Positions 32,101 to 42,034 of a stretch of DNA of 64,000 nucleotides are shown one piece after another; within the stretch, counting starts at the first letter, position 1; each line of letters begins with the position of its first letter. The position numbers were made by a program, and so were the translations under genes. The notes under the pieces were generated by a model, which was given only the letters and a program-made list of their open reading frames with translations, had not been told where the DNA came from and ran no database searches. This stretch comes from Alviniconcha marisindica (lineage: Eukaryota; Mollusca; Gastropoda; Provannidae), in contig JABMCL010000155.1 in the NCBI GenBank assembly GCA_018857735.1, positions 425,591 through 489,590 on the forward strand, given 5' to 3'.

Positions 32101-34565
32101 GCGAACTTTTGCTTTGCGAATATAGTTTGCGGTATTTGTCCAGCTGTGACAAAGCTATATTCGGGGTCCAAAAACCTTTGCTCAACATGTTCTGGGAATA
32201 TTCACCCAGTGTGGCGAACATTGCCTCTGATTGGTTGAGAGCAGAGAGCTCTCCTGTGAATGAGGAAGAAATAAAAATGGATGACTGTGTTGATACTTTA
32301 CTCGCTTCAGAGGGAATTGACCTATTTGTTGACTTGTGGGAGGCACAGCCTAGTCTCTGGGATCCAGAATGATATAGTAGTTAGTTGAATTACCCTGTGA
32401 TGGATGATTAAAGTATACTGACTTGACTTTAGTCTACATTTTGATCATGCTGTCTGCTGCGCTTCTGCCACAAATTCGGGCCAAAACTTGCATCTCATTA
32501 TAAACCAGTTAAGAATGAAGTATAGTTTGTCGAACTGTCCGAACCATGTTCAGCAAACTAAAAGTTCAGTTAAGAAACAAATCATAGTTCATCGAACTGT
32601 CCAAAGTATGTTCAGCGAACAGTTCACCCAATGAAGAACGGGCATTAGAGTTTTTGTTTGTTTTGTTTTTCTCTTTTATTATTTATATTGCCCATGACTG
32701 TGCAAGACCTCATACCCAACAAGGCACACATGCATGCACACACATACGCACACAACCCTATTCATTGAAACGGACCCCCTGATTTCAGGTTTGCCATAGA
32801 CTGGATCCAGCAAGAAAGCACCCTGAGGGTGATTGTGGGAAAGGGGGGTGGCATCGTCTGCTCGCTGCAAATTCCTCCTGGGTACCCCCAGCAGGGGCAG
32901 GTCACTCTCACTGATGTGATGGGCGCCACAGAGGATATCGCTGTTGCAGAACTGAAGGTTGGTGTCTCCACTGGCTTTTGTCAGCAAGAATGCTTGCCCA
33001 AATTCTGAATCAGCTATCAGCAATCTCTGAACATTTTGAAGGTTGTAACACACACAAAAAGGAGGTTGTATTTTCCCCGTTACCATCAAATGTCAGTTGA
33101 AACATAAATTCTTTCAGTCCTGGTTTGGGTTTGTTCTTCTTTGAAGGTTTTTTTCTCTTGATTTCTTCTACACATGTGTTGACTGTGCCTGCAAATGTTA
33201 TGTATGAGCCTTGCCACTGAGGCAGTCAGTTAAAAATTGAGATGCTGTGTTTGTTTTAGCCACAGACTGGCAACTGGCATGAAGACAAGGTGCGGTGACA
33301 CTTGTGTCTTTGTTTCAGACACAGACTGGCATGAAGACAAGGTGCAGTGACACTTGTGTCTTCGTTTTAGCCACAGACTGGCATGAAGACAAGGTGCAGT
33401 GACACTTGTGTCTTCGTTTTAGCCACAGACTGGCATGAAGACAAGGTGCAGTGACACTTGTGTCTTTGTTTTAGCCACAGACTGGCAACTGGCATGAAGA
33501 CAAGGTGCAGTGACACTTGTGTCTTTGTTTTAGCCACAGACTGGCAACTGGCATGAAGACAAGGTGACACTTGTGTCTTTGTTTTAGCCACAGACTGGCA
33601 TGAAGACAAGGTGCAGTGACACTTGTGTCTTTGTTTTAGCCACAGACTGGCAACTGGCATGAAGACAAGGTGCAGTGACACTTGTGTCTTTGTTTCAGCC
33701 AGACTGGCAACTGGCATGAAGACAAGGTGCAGTGACACTTGTGTCTTTGTTTCAGCCACAGACTGGCAACTGGCATGAAGACAAGGTGCAGTGACACTTG
33801 TGTCTTTGTTTCAGCCACAGACTGGCATGAAGACAAGGTGCAGTGACACTTGTGTCTGTTTCAGCCACAGACTGGCAACTGGCATGAAGACAAGGTGCAG
33901 TGACACTTGTGTCTTTGTTTTAGCCACAGACTGGCAACTGGCATGAAGACAAGGTGCAGTGACACTTTGTTTCTGTTTTAGCCACAGACTGGCAACTGGC
34001 ATGAAGACAAGGTGCAGTGACACATTGTTTCTGTTTCAGCCACAGACTGGCAACTGGCATGAAGACAAGGTGCGGTGACACTTTGTTTCTGTTTCAGCCA
34101 CAGACTGGCAACTGGCATGAAGACAAGGTGCAGTGACACTTGTGTCTTTGTTTTAGCCACAGACTGGCAACTGGCATGAAGACGAGGTGCAGTGACACTT
34201 GTGTCTTTGTTTCAGCCACAGACTGGCAACTGGCATGAAGACAAGGTGCAGTGACACTTTGTTTCTGTTTCAGCCACAGACTGGCAACTGGCATGAAGAC
34301 AAGGTGCCATGACACTTTGTTTCTGTTTCAGCCACAGACTGGCAACTGGCATGAAGACAAGGTGCAGTGACACTTGTGTCTTTGTTTCAGCCACAGACTG
34401 GCAACTGGCATGAAGACAAGGTGCAGTGACACTTTGTTTCTGTTTCAGCCACAGACTGGCATGAAGACAAGGTGCAGTGATACTTTGTTTCTGTTTCAGC
34501 CACAGACTGGCAACAAATTGGAGGACTGGGTGCTGTTCTTGGAGAACTTGTTCGGAAAACCATGA
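21031..34565 (+). CDS. Uncharacterised 421-residue coiled-coil protein with RWD-like C-terminal half
   Basis: Join: 21031-21074, 21222-21315, 22130-22238, 22670-22771, 25214-25278, 26720-26800, 28421-28596, 31282-31492, 31867-32015, 32789-32957, 34500-34565. All junctions are GT-AG and all phases match. Residues 1-223 are Glu/Lys/Gln-rich with heptad-like leucines (coiled coil). Residues 224-421 are mixed alpha/beta with repeated beta-type runs (AHTVVVEF, LVLKVTLTF, LRVIVGKGGGIVCSLQ), then a PPGYP turn and a final helix. I do not recognise the family. Coiled coil followed by a compact C-terminal domain is the layout of RWD kinetochore proteins (Spc24/25, CENP-O/P, KNL1 end), so a chromosome-segregation role is a guess. 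No signal peptide or membrane segment. The start ATG has A at -3 and G at +4. Confidence 0.85.
21222..21315 (+). CDS. Gene 2 exon 2
   Basis: Acceptor ttttcctgcag, donor gtaaac. Encodes SVVAEMESKTFEASNVTV and on to QLQDLDK; helical. Confidence 0.82.
21316..22129. other. Gene 2 intron 2
   Basis: No gene. About 21430-21610 may contain a degraded end of fold-back family G (ctagtgttctaaa ... tatgtgtttggat). A short (CA/CCCCA) tract lies at about 21715-21755. Confidence 0.4.
22130..22238 (+). CDS. Gene 2 exon 3
   Basis: Acceptor cattttcag. Donor gttggg is weak, but the TCT-G / AT junction restores an open frame with exon 4. Encodes KKEFHKTLITNSFMRNLGAP. Confidence 0.75.
22467..22536. repeat. (CT)n microsatellite
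   Basis: Two CT runs separated by one CC step, in gene 2 intron 3. A CTT/TTC run lies at 22261-22298. Confidence 0.95.
22670..22771 (+). CDS. Gene 2 exon 4
   Basis: Acceptor tgtgggcag, donor gtcatg. Encodes EELQTAKNILKEAKQTTEDQ and a following LNAVVEQ segment; strong coiled-coil character. Confidence 0.8.
22858..24650. repeat. GA-rich minisatellite, about 28-36-bp variable unit, about 55 copies
   Basis: Unit: a (GA)n run of variable length, then ctgtgggaagtgctaagact. The invariant gaagtgctaagact core alternates with an expandable GA run, so two repeat types are nested. Gene 2 intron 4. 24660-25213 shows nothing further. Confidence 0.93.
25214..25278 (+). CDS. Gene 2 exon 5 (65-nt exon)
   Basis: Acceptor tgtgttgcag, donor gtgagc. 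Encodes LTLYHQNLQTLKGKLESLES. Too short to stand out as an open frame; found by phase and splice sites. Confidence 0.8.
25279..26719. other. Gene 2 intron 5
   Basis: No exon found. Holds a (TA)n microsatellite at 26083-26152, a SINE family 1 body fragment at 26283-26385 (cagcagtttcacgtggcacc), and a SINE tail at 26455-26515 (gtgaagtgcttatggttcat) shared with 37045-37140. Confidence 0.5.
26720..26800 (+). CDS. Gene 2 exon 6
   Basis: 27 codons, phase 0/0. SQELVALQETLPGSGAGLDE then ALGKELQ. Acceptor catttgcag, donor gtgctt. Confidence 0.78.
26885..28092. repeat. Minisatellite of about 42-45 bp, about 28 copies
   Basis: Unit contains gtggcctgtaaacagggtgg then tccttgctgaggggttgata. Two subfamilies alternate at 27000-27300 (a higher-order dimer). 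It starts 85 bp after exon 6. Long minus-strand frames through it are artefacts. Confidence 0.92.
28421..28596 (+). CDS. Gene 2 exon 7
   Basis: Acceptor ttcttttcttcag, donor gtaaat. Encodes the last coiled-coil stretch (KVKECRKELGQIEHSYAQMQ ... DDLQQLTLTLDEDQ). Confidence 0.87.
29105..30462. repeat. 37-bp minisatellite, about 36 copies
   Basis: Unit gtctgtacaggtgggggaaa + cagttgtatgtacaaca. The first eight copies form a 74-bp dimer (gttgatgggaaacagctgta alternating). Frames of more than 300 codons occur on both strands because of the repeat; none has exon features. Confidence 0.93.
30690..30870. repeat. Two-copy tandem duplication, about 95 bp
   Basis: gcaaaccttttcatctgcag occurs twice with matching flanks. 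A GTAA-type dispersed repeat (minus) follows at 30890-30945. 30985-31100 is the dispersed repeat shared with 8300-8420. Confidence 0.7.
30890..30945 (-). repeat. (GTAA)n-type dispersed repeat, minus copy
   Basis: Reads on the plus strand gatataacaggttaactggg then cgtaaaacatcaaattac: the reverse of the core at 12248-12315. Confidence 0.6.
31282..31492 (+). CDS. Gene 2 exon 8
   Basis: Acceptor gggttttttag, donor gtcagt. Encodes LLKCINNMESISGVTCKSLD, AHTVVVEFPPRQ and LVLKVTLTFKENSLGYLHLS: the start of the folded C-terminal half. Confidence 0.87.
31645..31850. repeat. 28-bp tandem repeat, 6-7 copies
   Basis: Unit tttgacctcacatgattgtt with TAACTTCT; ends just before the exon 9 acceptor. Confidence 0.85.
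31867..32015 (+). CDS. Gene 2 exon 9
   Basis: Acceptor tatgttcag, donor gtaggt. Encodes NMDSLAVEDLWKESADRTVG, then a Cys-containing helix and IKLRWFSHVPLLSEINHLRC. Confidence 0.87.
32084..32644 (+). mobile_element. Harbinger/PIF-type element remnant carrying the start of a MADF-domain ORF
   Basis: Ends gttcttaattgggcgaac and cagttcacccaatgaagaac are inverted and match the ends of the 62383-63552 element. The frame to the stop at 32370 includes ASEGIDLFVDLWEAQPSLWD, the opening of a MADF domain; MADF/Myb proteins accompany Harbinger transposases. It stops after DPE, so the domain is cut off. It sits in gene 2 intron 9. Confidence 0.65.
32789..32957 (+). CDS. Gene 2 exon 10
   Basis: Acceptor ctgatttcag, donor gttggt. 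Encodes FAIDWIQQESTLRVIVGKGG, a PPGYPQQGQV turn and a strand; phase 2 to 0. Confidence 0.87.
33255..34499 (+). repeat. 59-bp array made from the gene 2 last-exon acceptor and exon start, about 22 copies
   Basis: Unit: tgtctttgttttag, then ccacagactggcaactggca, then tgaagacaaggtgcagtgac. Each copy holds a pyrimidine tract with AG and the first 15 exon bases exactly as at 34500. Many also hold a possible donor (aag|gtgcag) 30 bases later. Some copies lack 7-8 bases. Read from any of these acceptors, the frame meets a stop after about 12 codons. Confidence 0.92.
34500..34565 (+). CDS. Gene 2 exon 11 (terminal coding exon)
   Basis: Encodes PQTGNKLEDWVLFLENLFGK plus one residue and a TGA stop. 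The acceptor ctgtttcag and the first bases are the model for the 59-bp array immediately upstream; this copy is the only one followed by an open frame ending in a plausible helix. Confidence 0.82.
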   Translation, partial: PQTGNKLEDWVLFLENLFGKP

Positions 34566-35500
34566 CAACTGCACAGCAGTCCCACAGACAACGCCATCCA
34601 TTTTGTTTTTTGTTCTTTTCTGCTCTTTCAGCAGGCATGCGACAAGGACAATGTAGAAAGGTGTCACTGCTCTAGTTTCAGGTACAAATTTTGAACACAT
34701 CTCCGACATGAATAGCATGGGAGTCGACAGTTTTTCGCTGGTTTCATTACGGGTATGTCATCTGTCTGCTGGCCACAACAAGGTAACTCATTGTCTGGCT
34801 TTGTTCACACTGATTTTACCACAAGACAACTTGATGAGCACAGCTGTGACATGGTATTAACACTGAAAGCTATGTTTCCAGGGCAGGCTGATATCTGATC
34901 GAGCATAAGCATGATTCAGTGTAGTGTTTATAACGATGCTAGTGCCTGTGGCATGTATTTAGAATTTCAAGGAAGATAACCGATTCATTTTTGTGAAAAT
35001 GTCAAAGTCGGTATTTCTGCAGCTTTGCCTTCTGTCATTTTGCAGCAGAACACCAGTACTGATCTTACTTCTGATTTTTTTTTTATTATTGGAAATGTTT
35101 GTGTTAATGTGTATGAAATCTGAGGTCCATTCTGTGCAGGTATTTGTTACTGGTAGCAGCTCTAAGCTTTCAAATTACAAACATCAGGATATGTGTCCTG
35201 GGATGTTTGTACCAATAATGTATACCAGGACACATTTTCCATTGCATCTGATAACCCATAAATAATGTTTCCTGTTTTTCAATGCCAGTAAGCATATATT
35301 TGTATTACAAACTTTGTACAATGCACTGACACGTGTATGCATACAATCACAAACTGCTTTGACTTTTCTTTTCTTTTTTTGTCAATGTGAAACAGTAATT
35401 GTAGTAATGAACAGATGTAAGCATGTTTGTACCAAACAAACAAAAGTCTGTGCATGTTTGCGTCACTTGACAAAATAAAGTTCTTTTACAAGGAAACAGT
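34566..35500 (+). other. Gene 2 3' untranslated region with AATAAA at 35474-35479
   Basis: Downstream of the TGA, no coding feature is seen. The canonical AATAAA at 35474-35479 is the first good polyadenylation signal, followed by ttcttttaca. The transcript end is placed at about 35500 by inference. Confidence 0.5.
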
Positions 35501-35649
35501 TTGTGGAACTTGGGATATTTTACAGTACCACACACAGAATACCCACACAAAAATGATTTGCTGGTTACAGTGCCTTGAGAAAGGCTCAGAACACTATACT
35601 GTTCAAACAAGAATCTGAAACCAGACCGCTAGTGTTCTAAAGCAAGATC

Positions 35650-36030
35650 CAAACACATAAAAAGTTCAAAAGAGCGCTATTTATTAGAACAAAACACAAC
35701 ATGGGAATTGTCGGGGTAATCCCCTTTATCAAGCTACAAAACGACACTTAAACAACAGTCAAAACAGTGAAAAATGAAACGGAGAGCTAAGACACTCATC
35801 TGTTTTTGGATGAGCTGTGTTGTTTTCGTGTTCAGTGCTTGTGAAAAAAAGCAACATGGCTCAACCGAAAACAGGTAAGTGTCTTAGTTCTCCACCTCAT
35901 CTTTCACTGTTTAACTGTTGCTTGAGTGTCGTTTTGTAGCTTGATAAAGGGCTTACCCTGAAAGTTCCCATGTTGTGTTTTGTCCTAATAAATAGCACTC
36001 TTTTGAACCGTTTGTGTTTTGTTCAAACAA
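35650..36030. mobile_element. Fold-back element (family G), palindromic, about 150-bp arms
   Basis: Left arm 35650-35800 (ctatttattagaacaaaaca ... aagctacaaaacgacactta) pairs with right arm 35875-36025 (gtgtcgttttgtagcttgat ... ttgtcctaataaatagcact). The loop is about 75 bp. No coding capacity. A single arm of the family abuts DHX34 exon 4. Confidence 0.75.
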
Positions 36031-38500
36031 AAGCTGTAGCAATGGTGCATTCATGGTACAAAGTGATATCAACTTTGTTTATTTTTGAACAATTCATTCC
36101 AGTTACATTAATACAGGCAAAACCTGGTTCTGTATGCACTTAGGGCTTTTATGTGAGGCACATTAACATTAAAATAACAATGTCACTATTATTATCATTA
36201 AAACACTAGCCAAGATCACAATGCTTACGTCTATTCACGTTTATGAACTACCACTGCTGGAGAAGCTGGAGTACATTTGCAGCTGAATTCAACTTTAAAG
36301 AAACTGGCCTTCTCAAAATGTCCTTCATTCAAAAGGGAGAACAGATAAAAATAAACACTCGCAATAGCAATTGTATTTTAAAATGCTCCGTTGAACTGAT
36401 TTTGAATTTCTACTCAGAATTTGGTGGGCAAAGATTGGTGGGACTGGCTGCACACAATGAGAGCTGTTTGGCTCGCCCATGCTGTAGGCATCGCCTCTTT
36501 AATACCTGGTGAAAGCCGTTGTGATCACACTGATCAAGGAACACCATGAATAGGCTATGAGTAAGCATTAGGCCAGCTGTTTCACTTGACCGTGTTTTCC
36601 ATAGCCAGTCCCACTAATCATCACTGATGCAAGGATTCTAAATTATAAATAAAATCTGCTGAGCATTTTTTTAAACAAAATCCTTGATCGTCAGTTTTTA
36701 TTTCGATCTTTAGTTTGTTGGAGAAGAGCCAGCCTTTTGGGATGACACATTTTGAGAGGGCTACTTCCATCAGATAATGATCCACCAGCACAGTGCATGG
36801 AAACAATAAACAGCTGACTAATATTGGACACTCCATCGGCTTGAACTGTGCGTGTAAACGAGACTTCAGTCACTGACAAAACAGAAAGGATCAACCACCA
36901 ACAGAAATGTCATGAAAAAACACTGATGTAAAACATTTTTGAACATGTAATACTAATACTCCAAAGTCACTCATCAAATAAGATGTACATGTAATACCAG
37001 ATAACAACTTGAACAGTAAAATGACAAGCTAGTAACTAGCTCTGTTTTCTAGTCCCACATTCGGGACCTGGGGGACCACTGTGAAGTGCTTAGGGTTCAT
37101 CTCAAGATGATGCTCTCAGCAAGTGTTGAATACTGAACCATCACTGTGACCTTCACCTTGAACACAGCAATCCAATCATTTCACAAAATACCCTGGTTTA
37201 CATCCATTTGTGTGTGTTTGGGGTCATTATGAAACTAACCTGAGTGACAGTTTTAGATCTGAGCCAAATGTAATGAGACTATCAGTAGTCCACACTGAAC
37301 TGACACAAGACAAATTGGTCAGCCGGTCTGTAACTGGCTCTACAACTACTGTAGGGAATATATAGTAATATTTGTGCAAATGTTACACTGTCAAGCAGAT
37401 TTTACACCACAACAATGGCAGCCAAGCATAGGATAATGTACCCATCATGTTTGGAGTTTTGCCTGTAATACATTTACATGTACTAATTTGTGATCCAGAT
37501 CCACAAATGCATAGTCAGCAGGTGCAAGGTGGGGGGTGGGGGGGGGGGTCTTGGTGGTCTCCACTATCAGATGTTAAGGACCATTCACCTCAATACAGAT
37601 CATATCTGACTTAATTCCAACTTCTTTTTTTTGTTTTTTTGTACTGTATGTTAGCAAAAGACACTGCAAAAAGAAGGGAAAACAAGCCACTAGCAAACAA
37701 GGCAACAAAATCAGTGTTAAAAACAGGATGAATAAAATTGGTCAGTAACTGATCACCTGAGAACCAAACCAAATACAGCTGGGGGGGAAAAAAGAATGGT
37801 AAAGCTTCAATGAAAATTCATGAAATGCCTTTAAAACCTGACAAGGCACATTGTTTTGCTTGTGACAAACATTTTGGTCTTCAAGATGTACATATTAATT
37901 CTGTATTGACCTCAGACATCCTTGACACAGGGTCTATATTTGGATTCCACACAAACTGCTGTACCTGAAACAGAATGCAAAAGATAAGTCTAATGAACCA
38001 CGCTTGTATCACAAATCTTCCTACAGCAGCTTGTAAATCTGTAAAGTACAAGAAATGACGACACTCCGGTCAATCAGGACAGAAAGGTCAATCAAGTTAG
38101 AAAGGTCAATCAGGATAGAAAGGTCAATCAGCCCACCTCTCACATCAAGATAACATCAATTTGTTTTCTTCTTTTCACTCGGCTTCATCGACATTACCGG
38201 ACTTCATTCTTTTTCTCTGTACATGTGTGTCTGTATATGTGAATAAGCCAGTACATGTGTCAAAGGCATGCCTTAAAGTTAAAATGATTGCACAGTAAAT
38301 CAATAGAGATAGTTGTATACTTGTACAACTGTTTATGAAGTAGAACACAACTTTCTGCCATGCAATTCATTTTTCCATTCAAAAACAATTGACACTTTAC
38401 ACTTCTGTATTACACAATATAGCACACACGCACACACACCACACATATGAACACACGCACTTGTTTCATTCAAAGTACGGATCAATAAGTTAACACAGTT
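36031..38500. other. Intergenic, mostly featureless
   Basis: No gene found. A SINE tail lies at 37045-37140 (gtgaagtgcttagggttcat), a poly-G tract at about 37530-37548, and a short tandem aaaggtcaatcag at 38077-38135. Confidence 0.5.
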
Positions 38501-38959
38501 CTTGACTAAGTTCATATTGCAACATGATTTCAGTACAGTCATAATCACAAAACTCACAGGTCAGCCTCAGTACAGTGTTACAGACAAGGAACACTGGCAA
38601 ATCATAATGAATGCTGTGCTGCTATGGCTGAGCATGCCTGCCAATGCTACAGTGCCAGAGTACCTCATGAATGTGCATGAGATAGCCAGCAGCCACAACT
38701 CCAGACAAAACCATGCTGCACAGATCACCAGGGACAAGACAAGCTCGACCTGAACAGGAAGCATGGACTCCACCTGCAAGATTCTCTCCGCACATGAAAA
38801 CACCACGAAAACAAGGGACTTTTAAAACGCCCCCTAGAGAGGAATCATTTCAATGAATGTTGGCAATGCCAAATCAGTGGAAAAAGAATTCCATGAAGGT
38901 GCTATGACTGGAACTAGTCAAAGGAAAGAAATATATTTCCGACCAGGGAAAATTAGACC

Positions 38960-39170
38960 TTCCAACATGGTGGCGCCAGCTGTTTGCACAAAATGTCGCT
39001 TCCAGTGCAGCAGGGTTTTGGAGGAGAAGAGAAAGGATCTGTTTCAGTAATTTTTCTCCTTGAAGGTGTACAGGAGCCAAAAACAGTTCATTTGTTACAA
39101 TGTACAAGCTGCAGACAGGTTACCTGAGCCTGATGCAAATGAAACTGATAATGATACCTGTTATAACCAG
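38960..39170 (+). pseudogene. Relic of a transposon ORF with a CxxC..C N-terminal motif
   Basis: The frame around 38967-39047 reads VCTKCRFQCSRVLEEKRKDL, then a stop and a continuing F..L..Y..Q..FI pattern. This matches the Cys-rich segment (C..CR..C, R..LF..F) found before the DDE region of a widespread family of animal DNA-transposon proteins. Only the N-terminal part remains. Inference from pattern memory. Confidence 0.4.
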
Positions 39171-39429
39171 TAGTCATAGTTACAGCCAAGGGAATTAGGC
39201 CTGATTTCATGGGCCTGTTCTAGTCTGGAACCCTTGAGGTGTGTAGATAAGATCCAGCCTTTTTCCCCTGGCCCTGCACGCGGCGCCCCTTAGTCTCTTC
39301 CCCACTCCCTGCTTACTCTGCACTGGACGTCCTTCCCTCCCTAGCATTGTCTTTTGGTACACACTGAACAAATACCTCAGTAACTCACTGTGCGTGATTC
39401 TTGTCTAGTAATGGAGTGAGATGACAACA

Positions 39430-40950
39430 TTTGGCGACGAGGTGTGTCGAACCCTGTGCCTGGTGTTATCATTTTGCCTTCTCTGGACTGACTTAGTTAC
39501 TGCATCAAAAGTGCGAGACTGTTCCGGTGGCAGCAGAAGAAAGGGTTCTTTGTTGGTCAACTGGAAATGTTCGCATGAGGAAACTGAACTGTGTCAGTGA
39601 CCGACCATCTAGTGGTGACTGCTTGTGACAAGAGTGTTCTTGGACTCTCCAGGATCAACAGCTATCAGCTCAGACCAGACCATTTTGTTTCTCCCACATT
39701 TTCCCTTCTTCAGCTCCTTGTGTAGATTAGGACCTTGTATGAGTAAGGAACTGTTCATTGAAAATGGCACAAATTGGAAAACTAGAAGTGTCTGATTGCA
39801 CAACTAGTGATGTGGACACTTACTTTGAACTGCTTGCGTCCTACTTTAAAGCAAATAGGGTAGCCGCTGATGCCAGGATTGACACTTTTATTAGTGTAGC
39901 AGGAGAGAAGACACACAAGCTCCTGAAGTCCCTCCTGGCACCAGAGAAACCCAAGGACAGAAGTCTGGATGACATAAAGAAACTATTGCAGGAGCACATG
40001 CAACCCAAAGAGTCTATCATCTGCAGACGGGCTAAGTTCTACAGCAGGAAACAGGGAGCTTGCGAGTTTATCACTAATTACATTGCAGGGCGGATGGGCA
40101 CTGACACCTCAGGGTCACTGGCAGGCAGGGGATGCACCACAGGCGCCAGGAATTGTTATCGGTGTGGACGGGTGCATAAGCCCACTGCCCATACAAAACA
40201 TTTGAATGTCATGCACGCAAGAAGAAAGGCCACTTGAAAAAGATGTGGTTCAAGGGCCCAACACTTCATTGAGAAACAAGATAGTGTGAGGCAGGATGAG
40301 CAACCAGACGAAGATGATGTCGGTAATCTTGGTCTCTTTCACCACAGCAGCGGTGGCGGGAAGCCATGGTCGGTCACCCTCGCCATCAACAGCATAGAGC
40401 CGGAGATGGAGATAGACACACGGTCGGTTAGAACCATTGTCAGCTGGAAAATGTTTGACAGGCTGCTCGGTGGTCAGAAACTGGAACCCACTATCATGGT
40501 CTTGGGAACCTACGCAGGTGGAATACTGCCACTCTTAGGAACATGCCAGGTGGAAGTGGGTTATGGAGACAGTAAGCACCAACTGGAGTTGTTGGTGGTT
40601 AATGTCAGTGGTCAGCCACCCATACTGGGCAGAGACTGGCTGGCACAGATTCATCTGGACTGGAAGACAGTTTTCCACATCAACTGTCTCAAGCTGGAGG
40701 ATGTCCTGGGGAAGCACAAAGGAGTTTTCCAGGGTGGACTGGGCACCATGAAGAATTTACATGCCAGGCTACAGCTGAAGACAGGGGCTACACCCAAGTT
40801 TATGAAGGCAAGGCCAGTGCCATACGCGCTCAGACCCAAGGTGGAAGAGCAGCTGGACAACCTGGAGAAGGAGGGAGTGATTGTCAAAACCATGACGAGC
40901 GACTGGGACCGGTTTTCCATAAACCTAACGCGATCACTGTTATTCATATA
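39430..40950 (+). pseudogene. Decayed Ty3/Gypsy retrotransposon: gag, protease, start of RT
   Basis: 39764-40237 is a gag-like frame with a CCHC-type knuckle start near 40156, then a frameshift. 40286-40951 carries the protease (ending PILGRDWL near 40617-40640) and the linker to reverse transcriptase (about 40690-40910), where homology stops. Breaks: a shift between gag and pol, the protease active-site Gly is changed to Arg (near 40420), and the RT catalytic core, RNase H and integrase are absent. tttggcgacgagg at 39431 is the expected primer-binding-side start after a 5' LTR. A 3' LTR was not found. Confidence 0.75.
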
Positions 40951-41394
40951 ATATAGAAATGTGTGTGTGAACAGACCTCTGTGTGTGCATGTCTGTGTGG
41001 TATGTTGTAGTAGATATATGCATGCATATGTGTGTGTGTGTGCGTGTGAGTGTGTGTGTGCGATTATATACACTTGAAATCGTATATTTGAAAATGACAG
41101 TGTCAAGAAATAGCACGGCATTGTGCAAGATTGTCTTACACTAACAGGAGCTGGTTTAATGAACACAGTTATAAATTATGCCAGCAGAAGGCCCTCCAAC
41201 CCAGAGCGCGTTATAGTTATGTGCACGATTCAAAGTTACGACAGCCCTGTCAAATTGCGGCCACGATGCACAAAAAGCTGTCGGTTACAACTGTGACAGC
41301 GTACGGCCGTCTATATTTAGCTGTGACTGAAAAAAACCTAGGATTTTCCTTCACATCCGGTACAGACGCCCCGTTTTTCCTACACCGAAACCAT

Positions 41395-41625
41395 GATGGA
41401 GGGTGAGACTCAGCTGCATACCCTTGTCGCAGTTCGCGGAAAATAAGACACTTCTCCAGTCGAAGCATTCAAGCACGTTTACAAACCAAAAGAAGGCCAA
41501 GGTGTGGGCAGATATAACAGATGCTCTCAGTGCAACTGGCAGTGTTCCCCGCACCGTGGACAATGTGAATTTTTTTTGGCTCAAGTTGAAACGCAACTGA
41601 GTTGCATTTAGCAGCGCCAGGAAGT
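41395..41625 (+). pseudogene. Myb/SANT-like (NAIF1-type) Harbinger accessory ORF fragment
   Basis: The frame 41403-41600 reads FAENKTLLQSKHSSTFTNQK, KAKVWADITDALSATG and VPRTVDNVNFFWLKLK: the trihelix Myb-like DNA-binding domain typical of Harbinger-associated proteins and NAIF1/MSANTD relatives. A start MMEGETQLHTL at 41392 is one frame off, and a stop follows the third helix. Confidence 0.6.
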
Positions 41626-41980
41626 GACCCATGGTTTTGCTTGGCCAATTTAGCATGCCATAGACTGACATTCTGACCACCAGAATCTGGCATCTCCAGA
41701 TGCATGCTTTTCCTGGGATTGGACTCTAGTAACTGGACCTTTCCTCATGACTGGCAGAAAGCCTTATTACAAGATACAGCTTTCTGGCACCTACTCTTTC
41801 GTGATTTTAACAGGCTCTGAGGAATAGCAGAACACCATATGCTGTATGCATTATAAAATAGACTAAAAGTATATTATAGGAAACCTTTTCCTACATTTTG
41901 TTTTTAAATTCTAGTGTAAGGAAGTTACTTTATTAACTACTGAATTTATAAACTTGTGACTTTTATTTTATATATACAGC

Positions 41981-41981
<1 letters not shown>

Positions 41982-42033
<52 letters not shown>
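41982..42033. repeat. (GA)n microsatellite
   Basis: About 26 GA units. Between 41630 and 43200 there are only short open frames (for example 42583-42867) that I do not recognise, and no splice support. Confidence 0.9.

Positions 42034-42034
<1 letters not shown>

Noticed and set aside
38502..38753. 83-codon plus-strand frame
   Set aside because: No domain recognised, and the complementary strand is equally open; not enough to call a gene.
39430..40950. Active Ty3/Gypsy element
   Set aside because: Frameshift between gag and pol, altered protease active site, and no reverse-transcriptase core, integrase or second LTR.
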